Shown in pieces: positions 11,302-22,670 of a stretch of DNA of 64,000 nt. The stretch is from Numida meleagris (Eukaryota; Chordata; Aves; Galliformes; Numididae): the NCBI RefSeq assembly GCF_002078875.1, contig NC_034412.1, positions 26,940,005 to 27,004,004 of the forward strand. The letters are read 5' to 3'. The translations under genes and the position numbers were made by a program. Below the pieces are notes generated by a model. The model had not been told where the DNA came from. It did not search any database and saw nothing but the letters and a program-made list of their open reading frames with translations. Each line of letters opens with the position of its first letter. Positions within the stretch are counted from its first letter, which is position 1.

Positions 11302-12585
11302 ATCATAAAATCATAGACTTGTAGAATCACAGAATGGCCTGGGTTGGAAGGGACCTCAAGTTCCAACTCTCCTCCCACAGGCAGGGTTGCCATCTGCTAA
11401 ATCAAGTTCTAGATCAGATTGCCCAGGGCCCTGTCCGACCTGGCCTTAAACACCCCCAGGGACAGGGCATCCACAACCTCTCTGAGCAACCTCTTCCAGC
11501 ACCTCACCACTCTCTCAGTAAAAAAAACTTCCCCTTAATACCTAATCTAAGTCTCCCTTCCTTTAGTTTGAAACCATTCCCCCTTGTCCTATCACTATCT
11601 ACCCATCTAAAAAGTTGATTTCCCTCATGTTTATAATCTCCCTTAAAATACTGCAAGGCCGCAATGAGTCCTCACTGCAGCCTTCTCTTTCCCAGACTGA
11701 ACAAGCCCAGTTCCTTCATCTTGTATTCATAGGAGAGATGCTCTAGGCCTTAGATCATCTTTGTGGCTCTCCTTTGGACCACTTCCAAAAGCTACACATC
11801 TTTTCTGTGTTGGGGCCCCAGACTTGTACACAGTACTCCAGCTGGGACCTCAAAAGGGCAAAGCAGAGGGAGACAATCACCTTTCTTTCCCTGCTGGCCA
11901 CCTCTCTTCTGATGGAGCCGAGGATGCCATTGGCCTTCCAGGTTGCAAGCCCACACTGCTGGCTCATGTTCAGTTTTTCTTCAGCCAGGACTCCTAAGTC
12001 CTTCTCAGCAAGGCTACTCTCAATGAAGTCTTCTCCCAGCTTGCATAAATATCTAGTATTACCTTGATCCAAGTGCAATACCTTGCACTTTGCTTTGTTG
12101 AACCTCATTAGATCCACCTTTAGAGTTTATCTAGGCCCCTCTGGATGGCATTCCTTCCTTCTGCTTCATTAGCTGTACCACTCAGCTTGGTGTCATCAAC
12201 AGACTTGCTGAGGGTGCACTCAATCCCATAATCAATGTCACTGATAAAGATGTTAAAGAGTACCAGTCCAAAGACAGACCCCTGGGGGGTACTGCTTGTT
12301 ACTAGCCTCCACCTGATCATAGAGCCATTGACCACAACCCTCTGGTGGCAACTTTCCAACCGATTCCTCATCCACTGAATAGTAAACCCTTCAAATCCAT
12401 CTCTCCCCAATTTAGAAATAAGAATGTGGTGGGGGACCATGTCAAAGGCCTTGCAGAAGTCCATATGGATGACATCATTTGCCTTCTTCTCCACAGATGC
12501 CATCACTCCATCATAGAAGGCCACCAGATTGGTCAGGCACAATTTTCCTTTGGTGAAGTCATCAATAACAACAATGCTATTTTCC
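11302..12585 (-). mobile_element. 5'-truncated CR1 LINE, antisense
   Basis: Reverse-strand CR1 whose 3' end is at the left, with degraded octamer-like TCATAGA/GAATCACAGAATGG units at about 11302-11336. It covers the reverse transcriptase from about the block [14 protein letters not shown] of the long copy to the 3' end. Similarity fades around 12562-12600, giving a 5' truncation typical of LINEs. It is inverted relative to the 1-4544 copy and overlaps its 3270-4544 portion. Confidence 0.93.
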
Positions 12586-12587
12586 AA
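11755..12587 (-). pseudogene. CR1 reverse transcriptase remnant
   Basis: Two adjacent minus-strand frames encode consecutive parts of one CR1 RT. The first (12587-12120) has [51 protein letters not shown] and SVDDTKLSG. The second (12117-11755) has [28 protein letters not shown] and [14 protein letters not shown]. The catalytic block reads SVDD instead of FADD, and a deletion plus frameshift near 12117-12120 separates the halves. It is non-functional and more diverged than the copy at 1-4544. Confidence 0.9.
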
Positions 12588-13850
12588 GTAACCCTTCTAC
12601 TTAAAGATCCAGGTAATCTGTGACATTTTTTTATTTAAGTAATACTTTTTTTTTCTGTGATTTTCTTCTTCTCCTTTCAGTCATATCTTTTTTATTTCAT
12701 TTGAGTTCATTCTCCTATCGCATGCTTTACCTTCATTTTACCTCTACTTTGATACAAATTCTATCCCGAAGTGCAGCCTGCTGCATGATTAGGTAAATAA
12801 TAATGCATGGTGCATACTTTATTGTACATACTCATCTATGCATTGCAGATATTGGGCATTTCATTGTTTTAATGGCTGTGTAGCTACTGAATGAGAAAAA
12901 CAAAGAGGTGTCTATGAATAGGGAAAGAAAACATTTATGGTTTCACTTCTAAAAGTAATATCCTAATAAATAAGAAGAATAGAAGAATAAAGTGTCATGA
13001 ATTCCATAGTCATTTGTTGATATAACAGTATGTCTGTAACAAACAACATTAACCACATGGCTGAAAACAATATATATATTTTTTAAAACTTAACAATTAC
13101 ACAATTTCATACACTCATTCATTTTAATACAATGTAAATGTATGAAGTCTTATTTTTCCACTTCCGAGAACATTACTAGGGTATTTCTCATATGTCCAAT
13201 ATAAACCTTTATCATTAAACAATTCTTATCAATATATCTAATTTCCTTTATGAGTTTTATTTCATTTGGATGTGCATATTTTGCATATGTATTTCAAAAT
13301 TGGTTTTTGTATTAAAAACATAGGATAAAATAAGCACAAATGCACCAAATTTCATAGCATTTCCAAATCTAGTTTTATTATTCTTCAGTCACTTCAAAGC
13401 ATATAGTTGCACCATTTCCTTAGGCTGACTAGAAATTTCAGAAAACATTCTAAGCCTGTCTGCAAGGAATTGCATAATCAAATGGACTGTGGCACAAGGC
13501 ACTATGTGGTCACCATATATCCCAGTTGCAGTATATTCTTCCTGAATTACAGTTTATTTCTTAAATGACAGAAGCAAATGCCAATGGATGGTGAGATGTC
13601 AGGCAATCACAATTCTTCTTACATTTAAATGTAAGCAGACACATTTTTGACTTTATATCGTGCTGCATATCTGACTGTTCAGTAACGTGGCCTGAGAGGT
13701 TGTGTTTCTTGATGGAGTATTATAAACCTTTGATTTTTATAAACATAAATGCATAACATTTAATGGCCTCTTTTCAGTTCATGAGCTTTGATTTGTTTTG
13801 TTTTGTTGTTGTTGTTTTTAATAGAAGCAAAACAGTCTCACAGGCCTGTT
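12586..13850. other. No gene seen
   Basis: AT-rich sequence with T-rich runs. A (GTTTT)/(GTT) low-complexity tract lies at about 13792-13818, just left of the solo LTR. No ORF with a recognisable domain. Confidence 0.5.
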
Positions 13851-14207
13851 ATGTGATGTTGGGGAACGCCCCAAGTTTCCCCAAAAGGGTTGCCCTACCG
13901 GTACTCGCGTGGGGAACGCAATATCAACTCAATATGAGATGCGTCCGACTTTATTGTAGCAACATACCATCTTATACAGCATACTTGCTTCCAGGGATAC
14001 AAGGTCTACGCAACCAAGCGTATAAGAGAACAATACCGTTACCCAGGCTAATTTCGTGTACAGTACATATTGTTAAGTACAGAACTCTACTAGAAACACC
14101 ACATTTCATGCAAGAATAACTTGCCTCTTTCATCTAAGATTACATCGTAAATCATTAGTAAATCATTAGCTACGTGCTCCCAAGCACACCGCTTCTCAAC
14201 AATGTGA
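13851..14207 (-). mobile_element. Solo LTR with 6-bp target duplication (alpharetrovirus-like ERV)
   Basis: A 345-bp LTR (13857-14201) lies between perfect 6-bp direct repeats ATGTGA (13851-13856 and 14202-14207). Its ends are the inverted pentamer TGTTG...CAACA, satisfying the retroviral TG/CA rule. Read on the minus strand it has a TATA-like TATAAG (about 13971-13978), then an AATAAA signal (complement of 13950-13955) only about 20 bp downstream. That tight spacing is also seen in avian alpharetrovirus LTRs. A 6-bp duplication fits alpha/beta-type ERVs. No internal gag, pol or env is present, so it is a recombination remnant. CpG dinucleotides are retained, suggesting modest age. The family is not named with confidence. 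Confidence 0.9.
13950..13955 (-). promoter_or_regulatory. LTR polyadenylation signal AATAAA
   Basis: Canonical AATAAA on the minus strand inside the solo LTR, about 20 bp downstream of the TATA-like element. This is consistent with a very short R region. Confidence 0.7.
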
Positions 14208-17200
14208 TTTGAAAGAGAGGTGTTTTCTCAATTTGTCCCCACTGGTTTACAAATTACAAAAACGCTAATAACATTTACACAACATACAAATGTATTATTA
14301 AACATTAAATTTTACAAGAGACATTTTAAAGGGCTTAATTTTGAACATTTTTTGCATAATCTGTGTGACTCTTTAAAAAATTAAATATGGAAAATCATAT
14401 TCAGATAGGTTTCTTCAATAATGCATTTAAGTGTTTTTCTAAAGATGCAGTAAGAATTCTTCATTGTGCTCACTGAATTTGTCTGGAACACCACCATGTG
14501 TAATCTCTGGATAAGCATGTGAGCTTCAAAGTGATCTTCAGAATTAATTTGGTCACACTGACAGATGAGAGTTATAGAGTGGTAAAACGAAGAGAGCATC
14601 TGCTGTCTCAAAGAAGCTGTATATGAGTTCACATTGGACTGCTGAAAAAGTCTTGATCTTATCTTAATCTGTGACAAAACTTTCACTTGCAGAGAGGAGA
14701 TCTAATAGTCTTCATTGAACATACACAATATGCTGAGTGGAATAATATGAGGGTTATATAAACATAGATTACTCTAAATTTTGTTTAAACTCTGCTGAAA
14801 GTTACTTCAGAGATCTCTTTCTAAAGATCACTACTTTCCTTTCCTGAGGCACTTTTTTCAGAAGTCACCTTTTTCCTGCATGTGGTTAAATAGTATTTCT
14901 GTAAATAATATTTAATATTAATTACAATATTGTAATATTTCTGCTAAGTAGTATTTCCATCACTGAGTTGCACCACCCAGTACTAGGGCACCAACACCAC
15001 ATTCAAGAAGAACGGAAGTGGCCAGGGGTTTCTCAACATCTGCAGAGAGGAAGGAGCATTTCTGCCTCCCCAGAAGGCTCAAAGGGCTTTTGAATTTTGC
15101 AAAAGCATCCAATCACCATTGCTATATAGACAGAGAAAAGCTATAGACCTGATAGAGAAATAAGTACTACAAGAGAGAAGAACGAGGCTTTAAGCCTACC
15201 AAAAATGAAGTCCAAGGTTGGATATGATTGCCCTCTACAGATGTATAAGGGAGTAAAGCATCAAAAAGTGAGCGATGCTATTTCATATTAAGGGCAATGT
15301 GGCACAAGAACAGATGAGTATAAATTGGGCATGAAGAATTGGAATTGTTCTGGAAATTCAAAGCAAGTGTCTTGTTACAGTTCCCCACTCTGAAATACTG
15401 GGTAAGCCCAAATGTCAAACTTCTTTTAAGGCAGAGCTATTGATAGTATAGGTAAAGTTAAATTCATTAAAGATATTGCATGGTGCAATTTCTTGCAATA
15501 ATAATAACAAAAAGCTGCTCCTAGCTAACCAAGATGTAAGTAGAATTATCTGATATTTCATTGTTTGACTCACAAACCAAATTATTAAAACTGACAGTTC
15601 AGGCACCTTTAAGGCTAAGTTGATCATCCAGTGCTCACACCTGTGCTGCAATTCATTTGTCAGTGTTCCTAATCTCATGTGCAGCATCTCCACCTTATCT
15701 AGCAGCACAAGAGGGATTCACGTTAGAATTCTGGTCTTTGTAACTGCCAAGTAATAAAAGAAATTACCTGTACATTATTCTATGATTATAAAAGCCTATG
15801 AAGGTTAAAAAATTCTGAAAAAGTAGCACTAGATCACTCATTTTCTACAAGTAAATGATTTTTATTTTCCTCACTGAAATTTCTTGTGAGAATAAAATGC
15901 AGGCTTTCACCATCTTTGTCTGAAATGCAGTACAGATTTGGAGACTTGAGGAATTAGATTTAAAATAGTATTTGTCATAGAAAGTTTGTCAGTTTTTGTA
16001 AGTGTATCACTCCAAGTCTTGCTTTCTAATGTTATCTATGATGGAATTTTCCTTTTTTCAACTATTTAGTGTATTCTTGCCTGAATAATCGCTTTTTCAA
16101 CTGAGTATGTAGTAATTGCATTTTGTCTTATTTTTATATGCTTATTATACAGTAATAGTACAGGTAATTCACATTACTCTCTAGTGTATAGTTTTTGTTT
16201 AATCTCTTTCTGAAAAGTACTTTGATTCATTAGGAATTAAGTGAATAAATTTCATGGAATGCAGGAGTTCTAGAGACAGTGCTCTAAAGATGAAAAAGAT
16301 TTTTTTGAGAATTATTAAGGTTTTTTTTCCACTGGGTATGCTATAAAAAAAAAATACAATTAACTACAATAGTTCAAACAACACTCTGTGAAATGTGCCA
16401 TTTTTCTCAAATTCCCCAGGATAATTTCTGCAAAGGTCACTGCAAAACAGCATATTAAAATAATTATTGTTCAATGATTACAGTTTGGTCCCATTGCAAT
16501 TTGATTGCACTTTATTATTAAACATTAACATTAAACATTCACTTCTTCATAACACTGAGTTTATTTGCCATTTTAGCTGAATAACATACTTTGATTGTGG
16601 TGTATTGCCAATATTTAAAAGACTACATAGATTTGGTGTTCAGTCATTCCCCATTTTGTTTGGATGACCATATATTAAAAAAAATGGAGACAGCTTGTTT
16701 GGGGAATCTCTGGAAGAGAAAACTAGTTAAATGAAAAAGAAATTGTAGTAACATGCACAACTTAGTCCAGAAGAGAGATATGGTTGAAGTTGGCTATGAA
16801 ATAAAAGCACAGACGTATATCAGGCATTGTTAGAGGTAATGAGTTTATTGATTGAACTAATCACACCCAAAGGAAAATGAACTAAATAGGTCATTAAACT
16901 GAACTGGACACAGAATATTGCACTGTGCTTAATGGCTCAGTACTATCTTATTGGTGTTCAGCCAGGATTAAACCTTTGCTATTGACATCTATAAAACTGC
17001 CAGTTTAAAAATCACAGCGTACACTCAGAATGATCTGAAGAGATGAAAACAAATGATTAAATATGGAAAATAATTTCTTCAACAGGGAAAGTAATGGAAA
17101 CATCTTTGTTCAATAGCAGATGAGTCTACAGATGAACTGATCCAAGGGAATAATTTCATTGGCATAAGTTATGCAAACTTAAAGACAATCAGACAGGTTT

Positions 17201-17805
17201 ATAGTAGTAGAGATATCCAAAATTTTCTCATTATATAGGAAAAAAACTTATGAAAAAAAAATTCACATCTGTGGACCAAATCTAGAGAGAAGTTTGTATA
17301 ACATATTAAAAACTTTCAAAACTGAGGTTCATTATATGTGTTACACAGTTTGAATAACCTTTTTGAAATTCATAATGTAGCTCTGAAACTGCATTCGCTG
17401 GCAGTGAGACAAATTTGCTGACAAACTGGAGCACTAAAAGCAGTAGGTGTCACTTTTTCAATTGTCTTGGTAGCTTAATGTAAAATGAAAAGCTTTGGTT
17501 TTTTCCAACATGTTTGAAATATATGACAGCCTCTCTATAATACACATATGTAAGGTGAAATTCCTTTAATTGAACATTAAATGTGCCATTTGAATCCATT
17601 CATTCATAAGAATTACTGATTTTACAGTAGACTTTTAATGTACCACCCAATTTGATCTTTTGTTTTGCTTGGTTTGGGGGAGAACATGGGTTGAAATTAA
17701 TATATCTGTTATAAGACACTTGTCCTCAAAGCTATTGTTCCTTTAAGTATGTGCAAAAGGGAGATTTTAGGTTTTAAGCCAATGGCAGTATTGCCATTGA
17801 CTTGA
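14208..17805. other. No gene seen
   Basis: About 3.6 kb of AT-rich sequence with several A/T runs and the recurring motif TATTAAACATT (near 14295 and 16517). Minus-strand ORFs of 97-101 codons (14381-14686 and 15415-15708) have no recognisable domain. Confidence 0.5.
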
Positions 17806-18329
17806 GCAAGTGTCAACGGTTTACGGGAGTTCAGCCCAGTTCCATGACGAAGGGGATGGGGGACCCACAGGCCCATGCCCCGGGAAAAGGGAAAAGGGAA
17901 AAAGGGTAAGGAGATGGCCCTGAGAGCAAAGAACAGCGGCAACAATCTGAGGAGAAACAAACTAGTTTACTAAATAAGATACTGGAATGCAAAACAACGC
18001 ACTATAATACAATATAATTACAATTTAAGCAGATAAATCCAATACAGAGAGAGAGAATGTCCCAAAATCAAGGTAGGCCTTACTCTACTACCAACGATAA
18101 GACGGCTGGAGAGCGAGGTGCTGCCAAGACGAGAGACGGTGGAAAAAAGGGACGAGGTCTCGTGGTCTGCAAGTTTTTATCTTTTCCCTCTGGCCAGAAA
18201 TGGTAACAGAGGAGCAAAGTGCTGTGGGGACTGTAGTAGTCCTTCTCTTCTGAGAACCAGGTACATACACTACATGATGTTATGATGTGGAATACCAATA
18301 ACTAAAAATCATAAAACCATGACAGCAAG
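17806..18329 (-). mobile_element. ERVL-like solo LTR with 5-bp target duplication
   Basis: A 514-bp LTR (17811-18324) is flanked by perfect direct repeats GCAAG (17806-17810 and 18325-18329). The termini form the inverted pentamer TGTCA...TGACA. On the minus strand it begins TGTCATGGTTTTATGA, similar to the TGTCATGGTTT starts seen in many bird class III (ERVL) LTRs, and a 5-bp duplication agrees with that class. A TATA-like ATAAAAA occurs on the minus strand (complement of 18174-18180), followed by a CT-rich region. A CCCTTTT-repeat tract lies toward the 3' part. No internal retroviral genes remain. Minus-strand ORFs within it (60-83 codons) are incidental. Confidence 0.88.
17882..17906 (+). 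repeat. G-quadruplex motif inside the LTR
   Basis: Four GGG tracts separated by A4, A4 and A5 spacers fit the standard G3N1-7 quadruplex rule. The G-rich strand is the window plus strand, antisense to the LTR. It is also a short tandem array of GGGAAAA units. Confidence 0.8.
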
Positions 18330-21300
18330 GACCAGAGAAAGGTCTATCATTGACAACACTCTTTCAAGAGCAGAAAAATACAGAAAATACAGAAAACACT
18401 GACAAAATTTATAATGATAAAGGGAAGTTCATCATTTGATGAACAAAACAAAATAGGCTTCACCATTTCAGCTGGATTTATTTTCCACTAGTTACTATCT
18501 CCAACCTATCTTTATGCATAGATAATGCAGCTGGTTCTCAGTATCCCAGTATCTTATTTTGGACCTTTGGCATTAAAATTTCAAACTCACAGATGTCTTA
18601 AATCCCCTCAATTGCCCAGTGATGCAGGTTTTCATACTGAAAAAGCTAAGTATTATTAGTACTTACTGCCAGTAGTTACAAAATAGTTTTCAGTGTTCAA
18701 GAGCGTGTTGTTAACTGTATCAAATTATCTGTAAGAGTCAGACGTACTATGTCAGAAGATATTCTGGGGAGATTGTGCTAGAAGGAAAAAAAAAAAAAAA
18801 AAAGAAAAGCAATGGCAAGAACAGTAAGGATTATAGAAATTCAAAATACACACTTGTATAAAGAATGTATTCAAATAATAGAATCTGATGAAAAAGAGGA
18901 TTGTAAAAGCATCTGGGAATAATATAGCAAAAATTCATCTCTGCAGATACAAATCTGTGTATTTCTCTTGGTAATAACTTTTATTATTATTGGTAAGGCC
19001 TGAGAGTTGGGGAAAAATTTCTTTTTTAGAAGACTGAGAAATAAATCAGAGTAGACAGCTGATAACTAAAATAGAAATAAAATGAAAATTATTATTATTA
19101 TTATTTTTTTTTTTTTTGTATTAACAACCAGTATAGCATCAGGAGGAAAAAAAAAAAATCTAAGTAGTAGCAGTAGTTTTCCTGCCTCGAGAGGGAAGAG
19201 GATACCACGTTGGGATGTTCCTTCTTAGGAAGAAATATAGGCCCAGTACTCCTTTGACTTCACCAGTGTTGCATCTCTTTCAGTTAAGGATAAAGCTGCA
19301 AGTTTCTCACTTTACCCAAGCGTTTTCTCTCCCATCTGTCTCCTCCCTCCACCTACACAAAAGGTGCTGATCAAATAACTGAAAGAAGTGTAAATGAAGG
19401 GAACAAAAGGAACAAAAGATCTACCAAAAAAAAAAAAGAACCCTAAAAAAAAAGAAGAGAGATCTAAAAGATCTGTTCCCTCCTTTTGAATTTTTGAAAA
19501 ATTTTATAACACTTATCTAGCATTAGCTAGAAATCACTCTGCCCATTTTATCTAACCATGAAAGTGATTCATGTACACATATCAATTCACAAGGATCTCA
19601 TAGGACTTACAAATTCAATGTATACCATACAAAAATCTTTGCAGACACCCATGAATTACACGGTTAGTTCCCGGGTTAACCACAGGGGCTATAGTGATTT
19701 AATACAATGGTTTATAATAGAAGTTTAAGATTGCATCTGCTTGGAACTGCAAATGAAGTTAGGTAAGGAGAAAGTAATTACCCAAACTGGAATTTGAATA
19801 GAGTGCTAACAACTCTATTCTTGCAGAACAATGCTAACATTCTTTTGATTATGTCACTCAGAATAACCTCTCTAACTTGGCGTCCTTTACTGCTGAGCCA
19901 TAGATTCAGAATAGGCTCAAATTATGATGTTAAAACACACACACACACACACACATACACAAAACCTATCATTTGATTTCCCTTCTGGTCTTACTAGGAG
20001 GAAACTGGTCCTTTTGATCACGTTTATTTGTTCAGAAAACCAGTTTGTTTGATGACTGAAAAAGTACAGCTCAAAGTGGATTTGCCAGTGGTTAAGACGT
20101 TTTAGATGTGTTTCAACAGTTGAGCCCAGTCCTCTGAAGTGACACTAACATTATTTTCTTTGTCTTCAGAACAATCCCAGGAGCAAACGTTCTCTGTGCA
20201 GGAGAAAATGCATGACTTATGTGTCTGTACTGTCTTTTAGGGCTGCCACAAAGATGCCATTGACTGTAGACTCATGGTCTGACTGAGCATAGAAAATCTA
20301 GGATCAGATGAAGGACTGGGGGTCATAATCTTCACACACACCATCAAATTAGTACTCTGATAGACATGCCTAATATGACAAAGTAGAGAACAGGACGATT
20401 AGCTGCTTGATAACTCAGTTGGAAAAAATGTTCTGTCTGGGCCCTGCGAACTCTCTGTGCTCTTTATAAATTTCCATATTTTTGATGTGCAAGGAATTAG
20501 TTATGATTTTGCCACATACACTGACTGTAATTTAAATGACATCAAATTTCCATAAAATAAATCATAAGCATTTTTAGTTCTGCCTTCAAGTGAACTACTA
20601 AAACACTCATCTCATCCAGAAGCAAGCTTGCTAATGGACACTATATCAGAATTTTTACTAAGTGTCAAAATCACAAGAGTTTTGCTCTGTCACTAAGAAG
20701 GCTTTAATTGTACTTAATTTTGAAATTAACAGAATCTTCAAATGTTACCAACAATTATACTGGAAAAAAAAAAACTTGTTATTTTGTTGGTAATAAATGA
20801 GCACACAGAATATCCAGCCTTGCTTTTTCAGTTCCTTTTTACAGTTAATCTAACTGAAGTAGATATATACCCATTGGAATTATCCTATAGGTTATAAGAA
20901 ATGCTGAAAGGAAATTACAGCCTAAATACAGACAGCATATTTGATTCAAAAACAGAGCTTCCAAGGAATATCAGATAACCAGAGCTTCTACATCATGGCA
21001 TTGAAATGAAGGAGAGCAACACTTATCCCCACATCCCTTCATAGGAGGCAAAGACAAATACATCTGTATCCTTTTATTTCTAAAGATTTTAGAACAGCTA
21101 CAGGAGAGGCCAGAAATAAGAGTCTGTCAATTTCCTCATTAACCAAAACCAGAAGGCAGACATTTCCAGTGGCAATACATGTCAGAAGTAAACATACTGA
21201 TATTCAGCAACAGAAATTCTCTACTCAGCTACTCATCTTGTCTTCTGATGGGATTTCCTCACCATGGAGAAGCTGCTACTGTCTGCTCCTCTCCTTCTGT

Positions 21301-22430
21301 TAGTGGGATGTAGGATCCCCCAGATGCTCTTTGCCTTTGGTCTGCCAGGTTCTGCACTTTGAAGCTGCTCCCAAAGGAGCTATGCTCTCAGAGATTCACC
21401 TCTCCTGCTAAATTTTTAGGCCATATTAGAGCAGGAGAATATAAGCACAGAATAGAAGAAAAAGTGTTATGAGTTATTGTAAAATCATAATAGATGTTTC
21501 TGCTCCTGCCTGACACTCAGCATTACAATATTATTCAGTTTTTCTTTACAAGCTTTAGGATCTATTAGAGCAATTAAAAAAAATCTAATATCTACCTCCC
21601 TCTGCCATTGTCCTTCAAGACTTTTACATATTTGCCCATCATCACATTAAAATAATCTGTTAACTTAATTAGTTGTGTTTCAAATACATTTCTTGCTACT
21701 TTTTATTCTGCCTTGACAACTTTCTGAAAGCATAAAGCAATTTTTTTAACATAGTGTATGTAAAATCTAATCAACCCATTACTGAAAGCTGAAATCATTT
21801 TAGGATGTAGTATAAGACTGTCTGAATTAAAAAGTTTTTGACCTACTTCACCTAATTGTTGCTGCTGAAATCAGATGTGATTCCCACTGAATTCTTTGGG
21901 AGTAGGATTAGTCCAATACTAAGTAGTTTTAACAGGTTAACTATAACTTTACTTTTCTTCTGTATTCTGCATTTGTTTTATTGAAGCTTCTTTCCCACCC
22001 TTTCTTTTCCTTAGGTTGATTTATGTTGTTCAACTTAGATCAGTTTAATGTTATTTCACTTGGACTACTTCTAAGTAAACTTCAGTATTTATCTATGTTT
22101 AAGTTGATATTTAGATGTTAAACATCAATACATCATGGTAAATGATGAGGAATTTATTTTAAAGCTATCTTCAGCATCTTGGCTGTTCTTAGAGTAATTA
22201 ACAAGCAACTTCCAACTTATGTGGAATTTACTTGTGACTGGCAGGTGAACTGATATAAAATTGAATCAATCAGTTCTGTTCCCTAGGATTAGCTCATCAG
22301 TGAATATGCATTCTGCAAAAGAAACAGCTCAATTCTAATTTAAAAGACTTTTCTGTTAAATATAATGTGCTAAATAATTCTAACGAATCTAACAGTCAGA
22401 AGACAAGCCCTCCAGTATGTATTCTGGCAT
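18330..22430. other. No gene seen; A/T homopolymers
   Basis: AT-rich unique sequence. Low-complexity tracts: an A18 run (18786-18803), (ATT)n followed by a T run (19088-19117), and A-rich stretches at about 19149-19158 and 19426-19453. No ORF of note. Confidence 0.55.
19935..19960 (+). repeat. (AC)n microsatellite
   Basis: Thirteen dinucleotide units with a single AT interruption; likely length-polymorphic. Confidence 0.95.
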
Positions 22431-22572
22431 GTATATATATAAATATACTTATATAATATATATATATTATATAATATATATATATTTATATATTGTATAA
22501 TATATTTAATAATAATAATAAATATACAAATAATATATTTGTAATATTATGTATTTATATATATATATATAA
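22431..22572. repeat. (AT)n-rich imperfect palindromic tract
   Basis: Roughly 140 bp made almost entirely of A and T: TATATA runs, TTATATAATATA palindromes and an (AAT)n segment near 22507-22522. It can fold back on itself and could extrude as a cruciform. A second TATATA block follows at 22638-22670. Confidence 0.9.
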
Positions 22573-22637
22573 AGCAGGAATCACCACAGTTCTGAATGGA
22601 AAAGGCATAAAGCAGGTTGAAAAAAACAGGAAAATGA

Positions 22638-22670
22638 AATATATATATATATATAGTATGTATATATATA
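22638..22670. repeat. (TA)n microsatellite
   Basis: Two TATATA blocks split by a GTATG interruption, about 65 bp downstream of the larger AT tract. Confidence 0.9.

Noticed and set aside
13763..14119. 118-codon plus-strand ORF
   Set aside because: Runs into and through the antisense solo LTR; composition is explained by the LTR and a GTTTT tract.
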